From assembly GCF_042643245.1 (NCBI RefSeq), contig NZ_JBHRSK010000004.1, forward strand, positions 1,302,001-1,366,000: a stretch of 64,000 nt of DNA, read 5' to 3'. The notes below the pieces were generated by a model. The model worked only from the letters and a program-made list of their open reading frames with translations, was not told where the DNA came from and did not search any database. Below are positions 7,939 through 16,873 of the stretch, in pieces. The stretch's first letter is position 1; every line of letters begins with the position of its first letter. This DNA comes from Acidimangrovimonas pyrenivorans. Its GTDB lineage: Bacteria; Pseudomonadota; Alphaproteobacteria; Rhodobacterales; Rhodobacteraceae. Both the position numbers and the translations under genes were made by a program.

Positions 7939-9353
7939 CCGCCTCCCCGTGGCAGGCCGCGCAGCAGCAGCACCGTCGCCTGGGCGAGGGCGAAGACGAG
8001 CCATTGGTTGCTCTGGTCGAGGTTCGGCTCGGACTGGCCCAGAACGAGGGACGTCACCAGCATCAGCAGGGTGACGGCGGCAAGGTTGGTTCCCGCCTGC
8101 CAGCGCGCCCCGGTCACGCGGACCAGGTCCAGCGACAGCTGGAAGTATATCGCGATGAGGATCAGGGCCCCCTCGATGCCGAGTTCCGCCGCGGCCTCGC
8201 CGAGCAGGTTGTGGACCGGCCGGTTCCAGAAATTCCCGTCGACATGGCCGAAGCCGTGCAGCCCGGTTCCGACGAACGGGCTGCGCCCGATCTCTTCGAG
8301 CCCCAGGATGAAGAGCGTCTTGCGCTGGTCGACCCCCTTGGCCACGCCGGCATCGCCAAAGCTCATTTCGTATATGAGGTGTATCAACCCGGCATAGTAG
8401 GCGATGGCGAGAAGCGCGAGATAGGCGAGGGCGATGTGAAGCGACAGGCGCGGCCAGCGCAGGAAGGGAAACAGCACCAGCGCGAACAGCGCCGCGAACA
8501 GGCCGCCGAAATTCAGCGACACGCCGATCCCCGCCAGGATGATCGCCACGGCGACGGCGTTGCGCAGCGGCCGCTCTCGGGTGCACTGCCAGAGGGCGAA
8601 GGGCAGCGCGTAGATCAGGAAGGACGAGTAGTGCTGCGCCGTGATGCACAGACCCGAGGCGCGCATGATGAAGCCGAACGGCGTCGGCTTGAAGGCCGAG
8701 AGCGCGGGCTGGATCAGCGTGAACCGGAAGATGCCGAAATAGGCCAGCGTGAACTGGACCACCCCGAACAGCGCGCTGAGGACGGCGACGAGGACGAACG
8801 CCCGCAGGGCCAGAACGAGGATGCTGCTGTCACGGCAGGTATCGACCACAAGCAGGGTGACGATGACGACGCGAACGATGCCGTACATGCCGACGAACCA
8901 GTTGTAGGGCGACATCACCGGCAGGTGGGCGAAGCCGAGAAAGGCAAGGGCGGAGGCGAAGTAGAACAGCGGGGACAGGCGCACCGCGTGCTCCGGATCC
9001 GCTCCCCGCTTGGCCAGCCAGGCCATGAACAGCCCGAAGATCGTGGCGTCGAACGTGTCCAGCGGTCCGACATGGATGCCGTTCAGCTGGGAGGCGGCCA
9101 TGATCAGGATCACCGCCAGCGTCTCGAAATCCCGCGCCTTGCGCATCAGCCCGGCGAGGATCAGGCCCAGCAACGACAGCAGCACGAGCAGGGCAATCGC
9201 GCGATAGGGCAGCTCGGCCATCCCGAGCCGTCTCCACACCCCCGTTGGCACCAGCGCGGAGATTCGGGGATCGAAGACCACGAGCGCGGCCGAGACCACC
9301 GGCACCAACAGCCAGGCCAGGGCGAGCAGGAAGCGCCGGGGAGACGTCGTCAT
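7830..9353 (-). CDS. Wzy/O-antigen-ligase-like polysaccharide polymerase
   Basis: A 507-residue, very hydrophobic protein with about ten or more transmembrane segments. A large periplasmic-type loop before the last helices contains GRSPFVGTGLHGFGHVDGN and RPVHNLLGEAAAELG, the loop pattern of O-antigen ligase (Wzy_C) proteins, including an H in the PVHN segment. It probably polymerises repeat units at the periplasmic face of the inner membrane. The ATG at 9353 overlaps the stop of the GT2 gene (ATGA). The final 40 or so residues are low-complexity and polar (SSMSNMPAPATASQ) and lie antisense to the small membrane gene, so the end of the protein is less certain than the rest. Confidence 0.82.
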   Translation of the reverse strand: MTTSPRRFLLALAWLLVPVVSAALVVFDPRISALVPTGVWRRLGMAELPYRAIALLVLLSLLGLILAGLMRKARDFETLAVILIMAASQLNGIHVGPLDTFDATIFGLFMAWLAKRGADPEHAVRLSPLFYFASALAFLGFAHLPVMSPYNWFVGMYGIVRVVIVTLLVVDTCRDSSILVLALRAFVLVAVLSALFGVVQFTLAYFGIFRFTLIQPALSAFKPTPFGFIMRASGLCITAQHYSSFLIYALPFALWQCTRERPLRNAVAVAIILAGIGVSLNFGGLFAALFALVLFPFLRWPRLSLHIALAYLALLAIAYYAGLIHLIYEMSFGDAGVAKGVDQRKTLFILGLEEIGRSPFVGTGLHGFGHVDGNFWNRPVHNLLGEAAAELGIEGALILIAIYFQLSLDLVRVTGARWQAGTNLAAVTLLMLVTSLVLGQSEPNLDQSNQWLVFALAQATVLLLRGLPRGGGQTMIEASSMSNMPAPATASQKTSASSVLPMFRSRR

Positions 9354-10360
9354 CGGGCCGCCCCCGCCAGCCTGGCGACCGCGCGCAACCGGATCCGGAT
9401 CATCGCCGCGAGGATGACCAGGCTGCGAATGATGACGAAGCCCGCCCCGACGAGCAGCCCCGCCCCCAGCCCGACCAGCGGCGCCTCGCGCCGCGCCGTG
9501 TCCCGGATCAGCGGCAGGCCGAGCGCCAGCCCGCCGAGCAGCGACAGCGCCGCAAGCAGGGCTTCGGGCATGCCGCGGAAAAGGGCCAGCACCAGCAGCG
9601 GCAGCGACAGCGCGATCAGCCCGAATTGCGCCTTCAGGCTCATCGGCGTCCAATGGTCGTGCCGGCGCTTGTGCGGATGGCGGCCATAGACCTCGAGCCG
9701 GCCGACGGCGCGCCGGTACTTGGTCGCGATGAACTGGCCCCAGCTGCGCTGATGCGCATGGGCGACGGGGGCCGTCTCGACAAAGGCGATGCGGTGGCCG
9801 CGGCTGGCCAGGCGATAGGCCAGGTCGACATCCTCGGCCTGGCGCAGGCCGGCGTCGAAGCCGCCCAGCGCCTGGAACGCCGACCGCACGACGCCACAGG
9901 AGGGCGCGGCGATGAAATCGACCCCCTCTTTCGCCGCCGACATGCCGCGGTAGCGGTCCTCGATCTCGAGCTGGACCAGCCGCGGGACGACACCGTCATT
10001 GGCCGCCCGCAGCGTGCCCATGACCGCGTCGAAGCCGGTGCCGTCGATGGCACCGGCCAGCGCCGCCACCCAGTTGGCCGGCGGGGTGCAGTCCGCATCG
10101 AGAAACAGCAGCAGCGCCCCCCTCGCCCGGGCGGCCCCGGCATTGCGGGCGGCGGCGGGGCCGGCATTGCGCTGCCGGATCACCTGCGCCCGCCCCGCGG
10201 CGATGCTGTCGCCGCCGTCCGTCGAGCCGTCATCGACGACGATCACCTCGAAATCCGGGGCGCCGCTCTGGGCGTCGAGCGCGTCGAGCGTCGCAGCGAT
10301 GGTATCGGCATCGTTGTAGAGCGGGACGATCACCGAAACGCGGGGCGGGGAGGCGGTCAT
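9350..10360 (-). CDS. Family 2 glycosyltransferase (GT-A fold), membrane-associated
   Basis: A 336-residue protein that begins with the classic GT2 pattern PRVSVIVPLYNDADTI, followed by VIVVDDGSTDG (nucleotide-sugar binding) and LLLFLDADCTPP, the DxD metal site. QAEDVDLAYRLASRG supplies the ED motif. The last 90 residues hold about three hydrophobic helices (FGLIALSLPLLVLALFRGM and following), so the enzyme is anchored in the inner membrane. It should add one sugar to the lipid-linked repeat unit. Both ends overlap their neighbours by 4 bp, placing it in the operon that runs from 14757 to 7830. Confidence 0.9.
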   Translation of the reverse strand: MTASPPRVSVIVPLYNDADTIAATLDALDAQSGAPDFEVIVVDDGSTDGGDSIAAGRAQVIRQRNAGPAAARNAGAARARGALLLFLDADCTPPANWVAALAGAIDGTGFDAVMGTLRAANDGVVPRLVQLEIEDRYRGMSAAKEGVDFIAAPSCGVVRSAFQALGGFDAGLRQAEDVDLAYRLASRGHRIAFVETAPVAHAHQRSWGQFIATKYRRAVGRLEVYGRHPHKRRHDHWTPMSLKAQFGLIALSLPLLVLALFRGMPEALLAALSLLGGLALGLPLIRDTARREAPLVGLGAGLLVGAGFVIIRSLVILAAMIRIRLRAVARLAGAAR

Positions 10361-11457
10361 CCGACGGTCTCCCGGAACAGGGCGGCCGTCCGGGCCCCGG
10401 CGCTGTCCCAGCTGTAGCGGGCGAGCCGGTCATAGCCCGCCCGTTGCAGCCGCGCGAACAGGGCGTCGTCTCCGGCCAGCGCCTCGAGCGCCTCGCGCAA
10501 GGCGACCCGATCGCCCGGCGGCACCAGCAGCCCCGCCTCGCCCACCACCTCGGGCAGGGAGGTGGCGCGGGCGGCGATCACCGGCGCCCCGCGCGCCATC
10601 GCTTCGAGAACGACCAGGCCGAAGCCCTCGGCGACGGACGGGAAGACGAAGCCGCGACAGCGCAGGAAGGCGTCGCGCAGCTCTTCCTCGCTGACGAAGC
10701 CGCGCAGCTCGATGCGCGCGTCGGCCCCGCGCAGGGCGGCCTCGACATCCCGCGTCGCGTTGCCTTCGGGGCCGACGATCAGCAGGCGATAGTTCTGGCG
10801 GGCAAGAAGCGCGCTGTCGCGAAACGCGTGGATGAGATCGACGATGCCCTTCGTCCGCTCGAGCTTGCCGACGAACAGGAAGGTCCTGTCGGGCATCGCC
10901 CCGGCTCGGCGCTCGCGGCCGGGGCCTCCCTCGGTGATGGTCACGACCCGGCCGGGATCGGCCCCGCCGAAGCGCACGACATCCGCCGCGGTGAAGGCGG
11001 AGACGGCGATCACGCGATCGCTGCGGGCCACGGCCCTGCGGATCACGCGGCGCAGCGCGGCGGCCTTGAGATGGCCGAACTTCTCGGGGGCCCTGAAATG
11101 CAGCATGTCATGGGCGACCAGGACGCTCGGCCCCCGCAGGCGCGGCGCCCAGATCAGGTTGGGCAGGAAGGTGAGATCGGCCCCGAGGCGGTTGGCATAG
11201 TCGACGAACCCCGTTGCCTGCCACAGCAGGCGGCGGCTCGGCGCGCGCGGGGGATCGAGGCATTCCAGGCGCACCCTGGGGCCGAACGCGGTCTCGCTCA
11301 GGCCGCGCTGCCACGGGGCGTGGGCAAGCGTCACCTCGAGGCCGGGATCGGCGGCCAGCAGGCGCGGCAGCAGCTCCATGAGATAGCGGTCGGGGCCGCG
11401 CGGCCGGGCATTGTCGTTGATCCCGTTGACCAGGACATGCAGCGGCGCGGCGCTCAT
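10357..11457 (-). CDS. Family 4 glycosyltransferase
   Basis: A 366-residue GT-B protein. The C-terminal half has TFLFVGKLERTKGIVDLIHAF, the donor-binding segment RGFVSEEELRDAFLRCRGFVFPS and the EX7E region AEGFGLVVLEAMARGAPVIA. The N-terminal acceptor domain contains GPDRYLMELLPRLLAADP. It is a cytoplasmic retaining glycosyltransferase for repeat-unit assembly; the sugar cannot be predicted. It overlaps both neighbours by 4 bp. Confidence 0.9.
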   Translation of the reverse strand: MSAAPLHVLVNGINDNARPRGPDRYLMELLPRLLAADPGLEVTLAHAPWQRGLSETAFGPRVRLECLDPPRAPSRRLLWQATGFVDYANRLGADLTFLPNLIWAPRLRGPSVLVAHDMLHFRAPEKFGHLKAAALRRVIRRAVARSDRVIAVSAFTAADVVRFGGADPGRVVTITEGGPGRERRAGAMPDRTFLFVGKLERTKGIVDLIHAFRDSALLARQNYRLLIVGPEGNATRDVEAALRGADARIELRGFVSEEELRDAFLRCRGFVFPSVAEGFGLVVLEAMARGAPVIAARATSLPEVVGEAGLLVPPGDRVALREALEALAGDDALFARLQRAGYDRLARYSWDSAGARTAALFRETVG

Positions 11458-12734
11458 GTCGCCACCCGTTCCCGGTCCGGCACCGGATCGCTGTCGAGCA
11501 GGGTCGAGATCAGCTCGAACTCGCGCGCGAGGATGCGGCCCCAGTCATGCGCCCTTGCCGTGGCCGGCCCCGCGCGCGCGCAGTCGCGGTAGAGCTGCGG
11601 CTCTCCGATCAGCCGCCGCACCGCCGCCGCGATGCCGGCCCCGCTGCAGGCGGTGGTCAGCCCGGCCCCGCTGCGCTCCACCAGATCGCCCGCCTCGGAG
11701 CCTTCGAGCGCGATCACCGGCAGGGCCGAGGCCATGTATTCCAGCACCTTGAGCGGCGCGGCATGGAGCCGGAGCGGATGCGGGCGGAACGTGGCCAGGC
11801 CGATGCCCGCTTCGGCCAGCGCGGCGGCGACCTCTTCCCGGGGCCGGTCGCCGCGCCAGTCGACCGCGGATGCGAGCCCGAGCTCTCCGACCCGCGCCGC
11901 CAGACGGTCGCGGTAGAGGCTTTCGACGGGGCCGAATATCTCCAGTCGCGCGTCGGGATGGTCGGGACGGAGCAGCGCCAGGGCATCCAGCGCCTCTTCG
12001 ATGCCCGACCACGGCGCCACCCGGCCGACGAAGATCAGGCGCGGGCGCGGCTCCTCGCGGGGCCGGCCGGCGAAGAAGGCGCTGTCGACACCCGTCGGCG
12101 ACAGATCGACCCGCGCCCCGGGGATGCCGTTCAGACGGGCCGCGAGCCGCCGGCCGATCGACAGCGTCAGGTCCGCCTTCGCCGCCGCGCTGCGTTCGTG
12201 GCGCGCGGCCCAGCCGCGCCGCAGCGGCGAGGTCACGAAGCCCGGCTCGTAGTCGCGGTCGACATAGACCAGCGCCGCGATCCGGCCGTCGCGCCGCAGC
12301 GGCAGCGCGGCCCGGACGGCCCAGGGGCCGAAGGCCTCGCAGATGGTCGTCTCTCCGGGCCGGAGCGCCTTGCGGGCCGCGTGGCCCAGGCTGCGGAGCG
12401 AGACCTCGTCGCGGGCGATCGCGATCGTGTCGAGAACCAGGCCGAGGCCGCGGCGCATCCCCCCTGCCCGCCCCTCCTGCCGGGTCAGCGCCCGCACGGT
12501 TCCCTCCGGCGGGTTCAACGGCGGATCGACCCCGATATAGCGCACCCCGTCCTCGCTGCCTTGCGTCCGGCCGCTGCCGATCAGCGCGCCAAGTCGCCGG
12601 CCGGCAGCGCCGCGCTGCCGGTAGACGACCGTGACCCGGTCGAAGCGCCGGCTCAGCTCGCGGATCACGTGATGCTCGCGGTTGTTGCGGCGACCGCGCA
12701 CGTCGAGCGTGGTCAGGACGAGAAGATGCTTCAC
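11454..12734 (-). CDS. Family 4 glycosyltransferase with GTG start
   Basis: A 426-residue protein beginning KHLLVLTTLDVRGRRNNREH, with a GT-B C-terminal domain (RLIFVGRVAPWSGIEEALDAL, then GIGLATFRPHPLRLHAAPLK and VLEYMASALPVIALEGSEAG). I chose the GTG at 12734 because it overlaps the upstream stop as GTGA, like the other junctions of this operon, and the sequence upstream in frame is not protein-like. The acceptor domain resembles group 1 transferases of lipopolysaccharide and exopolysaccharide pathways; the donor and acceptor are unknown. Confidence 0.88.
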   Translation of the reverse strand: MKHLLVLTTLDVRGRRNNREHHVIRELSRRFDRVTVVYRQRGAAGRRLGALIGSGRTQGSEDGVRYIGVDPPLNPPEGTVRALTRQEGRAGGMRRGLGLVLDTIAIARDEVSLRSLGHAARKALRPGETTICEAFGPWAVRAALPLRRDGRIAALVYVDRDYEPGFVTSPLRRGWAARHERSAAAKADLTLSIGRRLAARLNGIPGARVDLSPTGVDSAFFAGRPREEPRPRLIFVGRVAPWSGIEEALDALALLRPDHPDARLEIFGPVESLYRDRLAARVGELGLASAVDWRGDRPREEVAAALAEAGIGLATFRPHPLRLHAAPLKVLEYMASALPVIALEGSEAGDLVERSGAGLTTACSGAGIAAAVRRLIGEPQLYRDCARAGPATARAHDWGRILAREFELISTLLDSDPVPDRERVAT

Positions 12735-13930
12735 GCGACGCCCTCCGACAGGCGGGCGGCCGGTCCGGCCATTGCCGCGGTCAGGGCCCGGGCCAGCGCG
12801 GCCGCCACCCGTGGCTCCAAGAAATCGCGCTCTACCCGGCAACGGGCCGCGGCGCCCAGCCGGTCCGCCAGCGCATCGTCGCGCAAGACGCGGTCGATCG
12901 CTTCGGCCAGCGCGGCGGCATCGGTCGGCGCCGCGACCAGCCCGCTTTCGCCGTCGACCAGCCAGCTTTCCGTGCCGCCGAGGCCAAATCCGACCACCGG
13001 CCGGCCAAGCTGCATCGCCTCCATGCCGACAAGGCCGAACCCCTCGGGCACGAGCGAGGGATGGGCGAGGCAGCGCGCCCGGGCCATGGCCCGGCGCACC
13101 TCTTCGCCCGCGACCCGGCCGTGGAACGTCACCTGCCGGGCAAGGCCGAGCCGCGCCGCCCGGCGCCGCAAGGCCGGCAGCGCCGGCCCGTCGCCCAGCA
13201 GAACCAGACGCGCGCCCGGCACCCGCAGCCGGGCGAAGGCCTCGACCAGCAGGCAGGCCCCCTTGTCCTCCGAGATCAGGCCCGCATAGAGAACGACGGG
13301 CGCCTGCCGGGACGGCGGCGGCGCGGCAGGCACCTCGGCCTCGACGGCATGCGGGATCACGCGCAGCTTGGCTTCGTCCAGGCCCGCGGCAACGGCGCAC
13401 CGCGCCAGGTAGGCGCTCGGGGCGATGAACAGCCGCGAACGCTCGCACAGCAGGTGCCAGAGGGCACGCCGCATCGGGCGGTGGCGCAGCCGTCCGATCC
13501 CTTCCCGCAACGGCAGCCGGGACCGGCCCGCGCCCAGGACGCCCCGGCTGGGGCCGAGGGCTTCGAACGGGGAGACATCGTGCAGCACCGTCACCAGCGG
13601 CGCGGTTTCGGCGGCGGCGGCGGCGAGCTCGGGCACCAGGGTGGCGAAACCGAGGTGAAGCTGGATCACGTCTGCCCCCTGCGCCGCGCGGCGCAGGGCC
13701 GCGACCGAGGAGGCCGCCTGCGACGGGCCGCCTCTCAGCCGCACCGAAACCGCCCCCCGGCCGCTCTCCGCGGCCTTGTCGGCAAGTGTCCGCGATGGAC
13801 CGTTCGGCACCAGCCGCAGCAGGTCCACCCGCCAGGACAGGGCCTCGAGCATGCGCCTCTGCTGGTCCACGGCGCGCCTGATCCCGCCGCCCTGCTCCGG
13901 CTTGTCGGTTATTTGCAGCAGCTTCGGCAT
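12731..13930 (-). CDS. Family 4 glycosyltransferase
   Basis: A 399-residue GT-B enzyme starting PKLLQITDKPEQGGGIRRAV. Diagnostic segments are VVLYAGLISEDKGACLLVEA, VTFHGRVAGEEVRRAMARA and PEGFGLVGMEAMQLGRPVVG (the EX7E-like catalytic region). It is the third of three consecutive GT4 enzymes, so with the GT2 and the initiating transferase the locus could build a repeat unit of about five sugars. The start lies 5 bp after the PIG-L stop. Confidence 0.9.
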   Translation of the reverse strand: MPKLLQITDKPEQGGGIRRAVDQQRRMLEALSWRVDLLRLVPNGPSRTLADKAAESGRGAVSVRLRGGPSQAASSVAALRRAAQGADVIQLHLGFATLVPELAAAAAETAPLVTVLHDVSPFEALGPSRGVLGAGRSRLPLREGIGRLRHRPMRRALWHLLCERSRLFIAPSAYLARCAVAAGLDEAKLRVIPHAVEAEVPAAPPPSRQAPVVLYAGLISEDKGACLLVEAFARLRVPGARLVLLGDGPALPALRRRAARLGLARQVTFHGRVAGEEVRRAMARARCLAHPSLVPEGFGLVGMEAMQLGRPVVGFGLGGTESWLVDGESGLVAAPTDAAALAEAIDRVLRDDALADRLGAAARCRVERDFLEPRVAAALARALTAAMAGPAARLSEGVA

Positions 13931-13935
13931 CGGGC

Positions 13936-14757
13936 TCAGACCTTCAGACGCGCGCAGATTTCGGCAAACCCCGCGGCGGTGGTCCGGTGGAACGCCTCGG
14001 CATAGCCTTCCGCCTGGCCACCGGAGCGGGCGCGATAGGTGTTGAGCGCCATCGCCGCGGCGACGTAGTCGGTGGTCGCGGTCTGCGAGGCATGTTCCGC
14101 GATCGCCTGCCACTTGGTCCCGGCCACGGGAGTGATGTCCAAAAGCGCATTCGCCGGCAGCGGGCTCCAGACCTCGTAGGCGAGGAACTCGGTGCCCGGC
14201 GGCAGCGCCGTGGCGGCGGCCTCGCTGGCGATCCGCGCCGCGACGGCGTGGTCGGCATGCCGGTCCGCCGGGAACGGCGCGGCCAGAATGTCCGGGGGGC
14301 TTGCCTGCCAATGCGCCGCCAGGCGGTCCGCAAGCCGGCCTTCGTCCTGCTGCAGCGCGCCATCCCTGCCGTCGCACCAGACGGCCTCGGCGCCGAGCCG
14401 GGCCAGCGCGGCCGTTGCTTCCCGGCGTCGCGTTGCGCGCAGCTGGGCGCCCGCCGCCTGACGCTCCGCGAGGGGGCGCGACTCGTCTCGCACCAGCCGG
14501 CTTCCCTGCTCTCCTTGCGTCAGGAAGATCACCTCCACAGACCGGCCGGCCTGGGCCCAGAGCGCGATCAGCCCGCCGCAACCGATGCTCTCGTCGTCGG
14601 GATGGGGCGCGATAACGGAAAGCCTGTGTCCCGCGGGCAGTCCGATGTTCTGGAGGGGCCCGAAGCGTTCGTAGGCCAACAGCAGCGGCCGCAGCCAGCC
14701 CGGCCTGACGCGACGGACGATGACATCGAGCAGCGGCTGTTTGAACTGAATGGCCAA
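13936..14757 (-). CDS. PIG-L (LmbE) family N-deacetylase
   Basis: A 273-residue protein with the PIG-L zinc motif PHPDDE at residues 51-56 and the later PADRHADHAVAA segment supplying the third metal ligand. Enzymes of this family remove N-acetyl groups from GlcNAc-type sugars on lipid, inositol or antibiotic carriers. In this operon the likely role is to free an amine on a repeat-unit sugar, which would give the FemAB-like transferases of the locus a nucleophile to modify. That link is inference. It is the first gene of the 14757-7830 operon. Confidence 0.87.
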   Translation of the reverse strand: MAIQFKQPLLDVIVRRVRPGWLRPLLLAYERFGPLQNIGLPAGHRLSVIAPHPDDESIGCGGLIALWAQAGRSVEVIFLTQGEQGSRLVRDESRPLAERQAAGAQLRATRRREATAALARLGAEAVWCDGRDGALQQDEGRLADRLAAHWQASPPDILAAPFPADRHADHAVAARIASEAAATALPPGTEFLAYEVWSPLPANALLDITPVAGTKWQAIAEHASQTATTDYVAAAMALNTYRARSGGQAEGYAEAFHRTTAAGFAEICARLKV

Positions 14758-15011
14758 TTATCAAATGCCCTGAAACCGCAGCGGCCACGAAAGAGCGCCC
14801 GGCCTGCTTGCCCGCAAAGGCGCCGATCAAGGAACGAAATGTGCCCCGGTTCGAGTTTGGGGCGAATCGAGAAATGTGTTAACCTTAAGCCTAATATTAT
14901 TACCGTGCTATCAAAGCGAACCAAACATTATTTTCCGCGATATTGGTTCCGGGTTTCAGCAATGAATTTCAGGATCGCAACTCATCCGTTGGTTTCGCGA
15001 TTAATTTCGCG
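14758..15011. promoter_or_regulatory. AT-rich divergent promoter region between PIG-L and the initiating sugar transferase
   Basis: The 254-bp gap is clearly AT-rich from about 14870 to 15010, unlike the rest of the window. It contains TTAACCTTAAG (14879-14889), TAATATTATTA (14892-14902) and, on the minus strand, TTGGTT followed 16 bp later by TAATAA, a plausible promoter for the PIG-L operon. A plus-strand promoter could not be fixed. No gene was found here. Confidence 0.5.
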
Positions 15012-15761
15012 ATGCGCAGGCCCGACCAGAACCTGGGAGGGCAGACGCCTGTGAGACCGACACCCGGGGTGCGGAATTCCGCGACCGAAACCGAAGGCCA
15101 CAGCCCGGCGGGGCCGTTCTCGGCGGGCGCGGATCAGCCGGTCTGCGCGCCCGACGGGCTATGCTGGGCGATCAAGCAGGCGGCAGAACGCTGCCTTGCC
15201 GGCCTGCTGATCCTCTTCTTCGCCCCCGTTCTTGTAGTCATCGCGCTGGCGATCGTCGCGGAATCGGGCCGACCGGTCTTCTTTGTCCAGCCGCGCTTTG
15301 GCCGCAACGGCACCCCGATCTCCATCCTGAAATTCCGCACCATGCGGCAGGAACTGAGCGACATCTCCGGCGCCAATCAGACCGCCGACGAGGACCCCCG
15401 GATCACCTGCGTGGGCCAGTTGCTGCGGCGCACATCGCTGGACGAACTGCCCCAGCTGTGGAACGTGCTCACCGGCCAGATGGCGCTGATCGGGCCGCGC
15501 GCCCATCCCTGCGGCATGCGCGTGCAGGGCACGCTCTGCGAGGATCTCGATCCGCAGTACCATCTGCGCCACGTCGTGCGCCCGGGCATTACCGGCTGGG
15601 CCCAGGTGAGCGGCTCGCGCGGAGCGGTGAAGACCCCTGAAATGCTGCACCACCGGGTTGCCCTCGACCTCGAATACATCCGTGACTGGTCGCTCTGGCG
15701 CGATCTGAAGATCGCGCTGCGCACCGTCCAGGTCGTGCTTTCCCGGCGTCAGGCGCGATGA
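15012..15761 (+). CDS. ExoY/WcaJ-type initiating sugar transferase (undecaprenyl-phosphate glycosyl-1-phosphate transferase)
   Basis: A 249-residue protein with one N-terminal hydrophobic helix (CLAGLLILFFAPVLVVIALA) and the whole bacterial sugar-transferase domain: FFVQPRFGRNGTPISILKFR, LRRTSLDELPQLWNVLTGQM, ALIGPRAHP and VRPGITGWAQVSGSRG. It transfers a hexose-1-phosphate to undecaprenyl phosphate and so starts repeat-unit synthesis. Its size fits the single-helix ExoY type. The start is uncertain: the frame also opens at a TTG at 14943, and neither start has a clear ribosome site. It overlaps the next gene as ATGA. Confidence 0.9.
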   Translation: MRRPDQNLGGQTPVRPTPGVRNSATETEGHSPAGPFSAGADQPVCAPDGLCWAIKQAAERCLAGLLILFFAPVLVVIALAIVAESGRPVFFVQPRFGRNGTPISILKFRTMRQELSDISGANQTADEDPRITCVGQLLRRTSLDELPQLWNVLTGQMALIGPRAHPCGMRVQGTLCEDLDPQYHLRHVVRPGITGWAQVSGSRGAVKTPEMLHHRVALDLEYIRDWSLWRDLKIALRTVQVVLSRRQAR

Positions 15762-16873
15762 GCCCGGCTGCGAACAACGCCCCCGGCGCGGCGGTGCCGC
15801 TGCAGGCCGAGCGGATCGATCCGGCGGTGACGCCCGGGTTCGCCAAGCTCTGGCAGCAGCATCTTGCCGCCACGCCGGGGGCGACGCTCTTTTCGGGCCC
15901 GGACTTCCAGGCGGCGCTCCGGCGCGCCTTTGCACCGGATGGCGCAGCGCAGGCGATCGCCGTCTATCGCGGCACCTGCCTCGCGGGCGTTCTGCCCCTT
16001 GCCGACCTGCCCCTCGCGCGCGGCCCGCTGACGCTGCGCGAAAGCGGCTTTCCCCGCAACGCCCACACGCTGCGCAACGATCTGCTCGCCGGGTCCGACA
16101 GGACCCTGCTCGCGGCGATGTTCGCGGAATGGCGGCGCGGGTCCAGGACCGATACGCTGGTGCTCGAGAACCTGCCCCACCGCGATGATCTTGCGAAAGC
16201 CATCTCGCAGGCCGCCCGGGCGGCAGGGCTGGTCGCGGACCCGCCGCGGCCGGGGCGCCTGCTCGACTTCGCCGAGACGGAGGGCGGCTACGACGCCTAT
16301 CTCGCCACCCGTTCGGGCCAGTTCCGCCGCCAGCTGCGCAAGAAACGCCGCATTCTGGAAGCCGCCGGAGACTTCGAGATCACCCGGCTGACGGGCGCCC
16401 CGCTGCGCGAGGCGTTTCCCCAATGGCGCAGCGTCGTCGCCCGGAGCTGGCAAGGCGCGGCGGAGGCGGCGGCGAATACCCCGGCCGACTGGCAGCTGCA
16501 TGAAAGCCTGGCGGCGAACGGCGCCCTCTGGCTGGCCCGGCTCGACGGCGAGCCGATCGCGGCGCTGCGGATGCTCGAGGACAGCAGGGCCGCCTATGTC
16601 CATACAATGCATTTCGATCAGGACCGGCGCGAGCTGGCACCGGGCATCGTCCTGTTCGACGCGATGATGCGAGACGCCTGCGCGCGCCGGCTGCCGCGGG
16701 TCGATTTCAACGGCCATTCCGATTTCTTTGCCCGCTGGGCGACGGGGCAGGATGCCCGCATGTCGATCCGGCTTTACCGCAACAGCCTGCGCGGACGCGG
16801 CGCCCGGCTCCTGCGCGGGCTCGGCAGGCGCGGCCCGTCAGCGGCGACCGGCGCCGACCGGGTTTCCTCATAG
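15758..16873 (+). CDS. FemAB/BioF2-like GNAT-type transferase, copy 1
   Basis: A 371-residue protein of the Acetyltransf_6 type, which has the double-GNAT fold related to FemAB peptidyltransferases. Marker segments are GTCLAGVLPLADLPLARGP in the first half, FRRQLRKKRRILEAAGDFEI, then VARSWQGAAEA, the acceptor-side IAALRMLEDSRAAYVHT and VDFNGHSDFFARWATG. The family moves acyl or aminoacyl groups to amines. It is cotranscribed with the initiating sugar transferase (ATGA overlap) and is one of five such genes in the locus. Its 3' end overlaps the converging gene by 6 bp. Confidence 0.78.
   Translation: MSPAANNAPGAAVPLQAERIDPAVTPGFAKLWQQHLAATPGATLFSGPDFQAALRRAFAPDGAAQAIAVYRGTCLAGVLPLADLPLARGPLTLRESGFPRNAHTLRNDLLAGSDRTLLAAMFAEWRRGSRTDTLVLENLPHRDDLAKAISQAARAAGLVADPPRPGRLLDFAETEGGYDAYLATRSGQFRRQLRKKRRILEAAGDFEITRLTGAPLREAFPQWRSVVARSWQGAAEAAANTPADWQLHESLAANGALWLARLDGEPIAALRMLEDSRAAYVHTMHFDQDRRELAPGIVLFDAMMRDACARRLPRVDFNGHSDFFARWATGQDARMSIRLYRNSLRGRGARLLRGLGRRGPSAATGADRVSS

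Noticed and set aside
14879..14889. CtrA binding site in the AT-rich divergent promoter
   Set aside because: TTAACC-TTAAG has the half-sites only 2 bp apart; the CtrA consensus needs TTAA-N7-TTAA.
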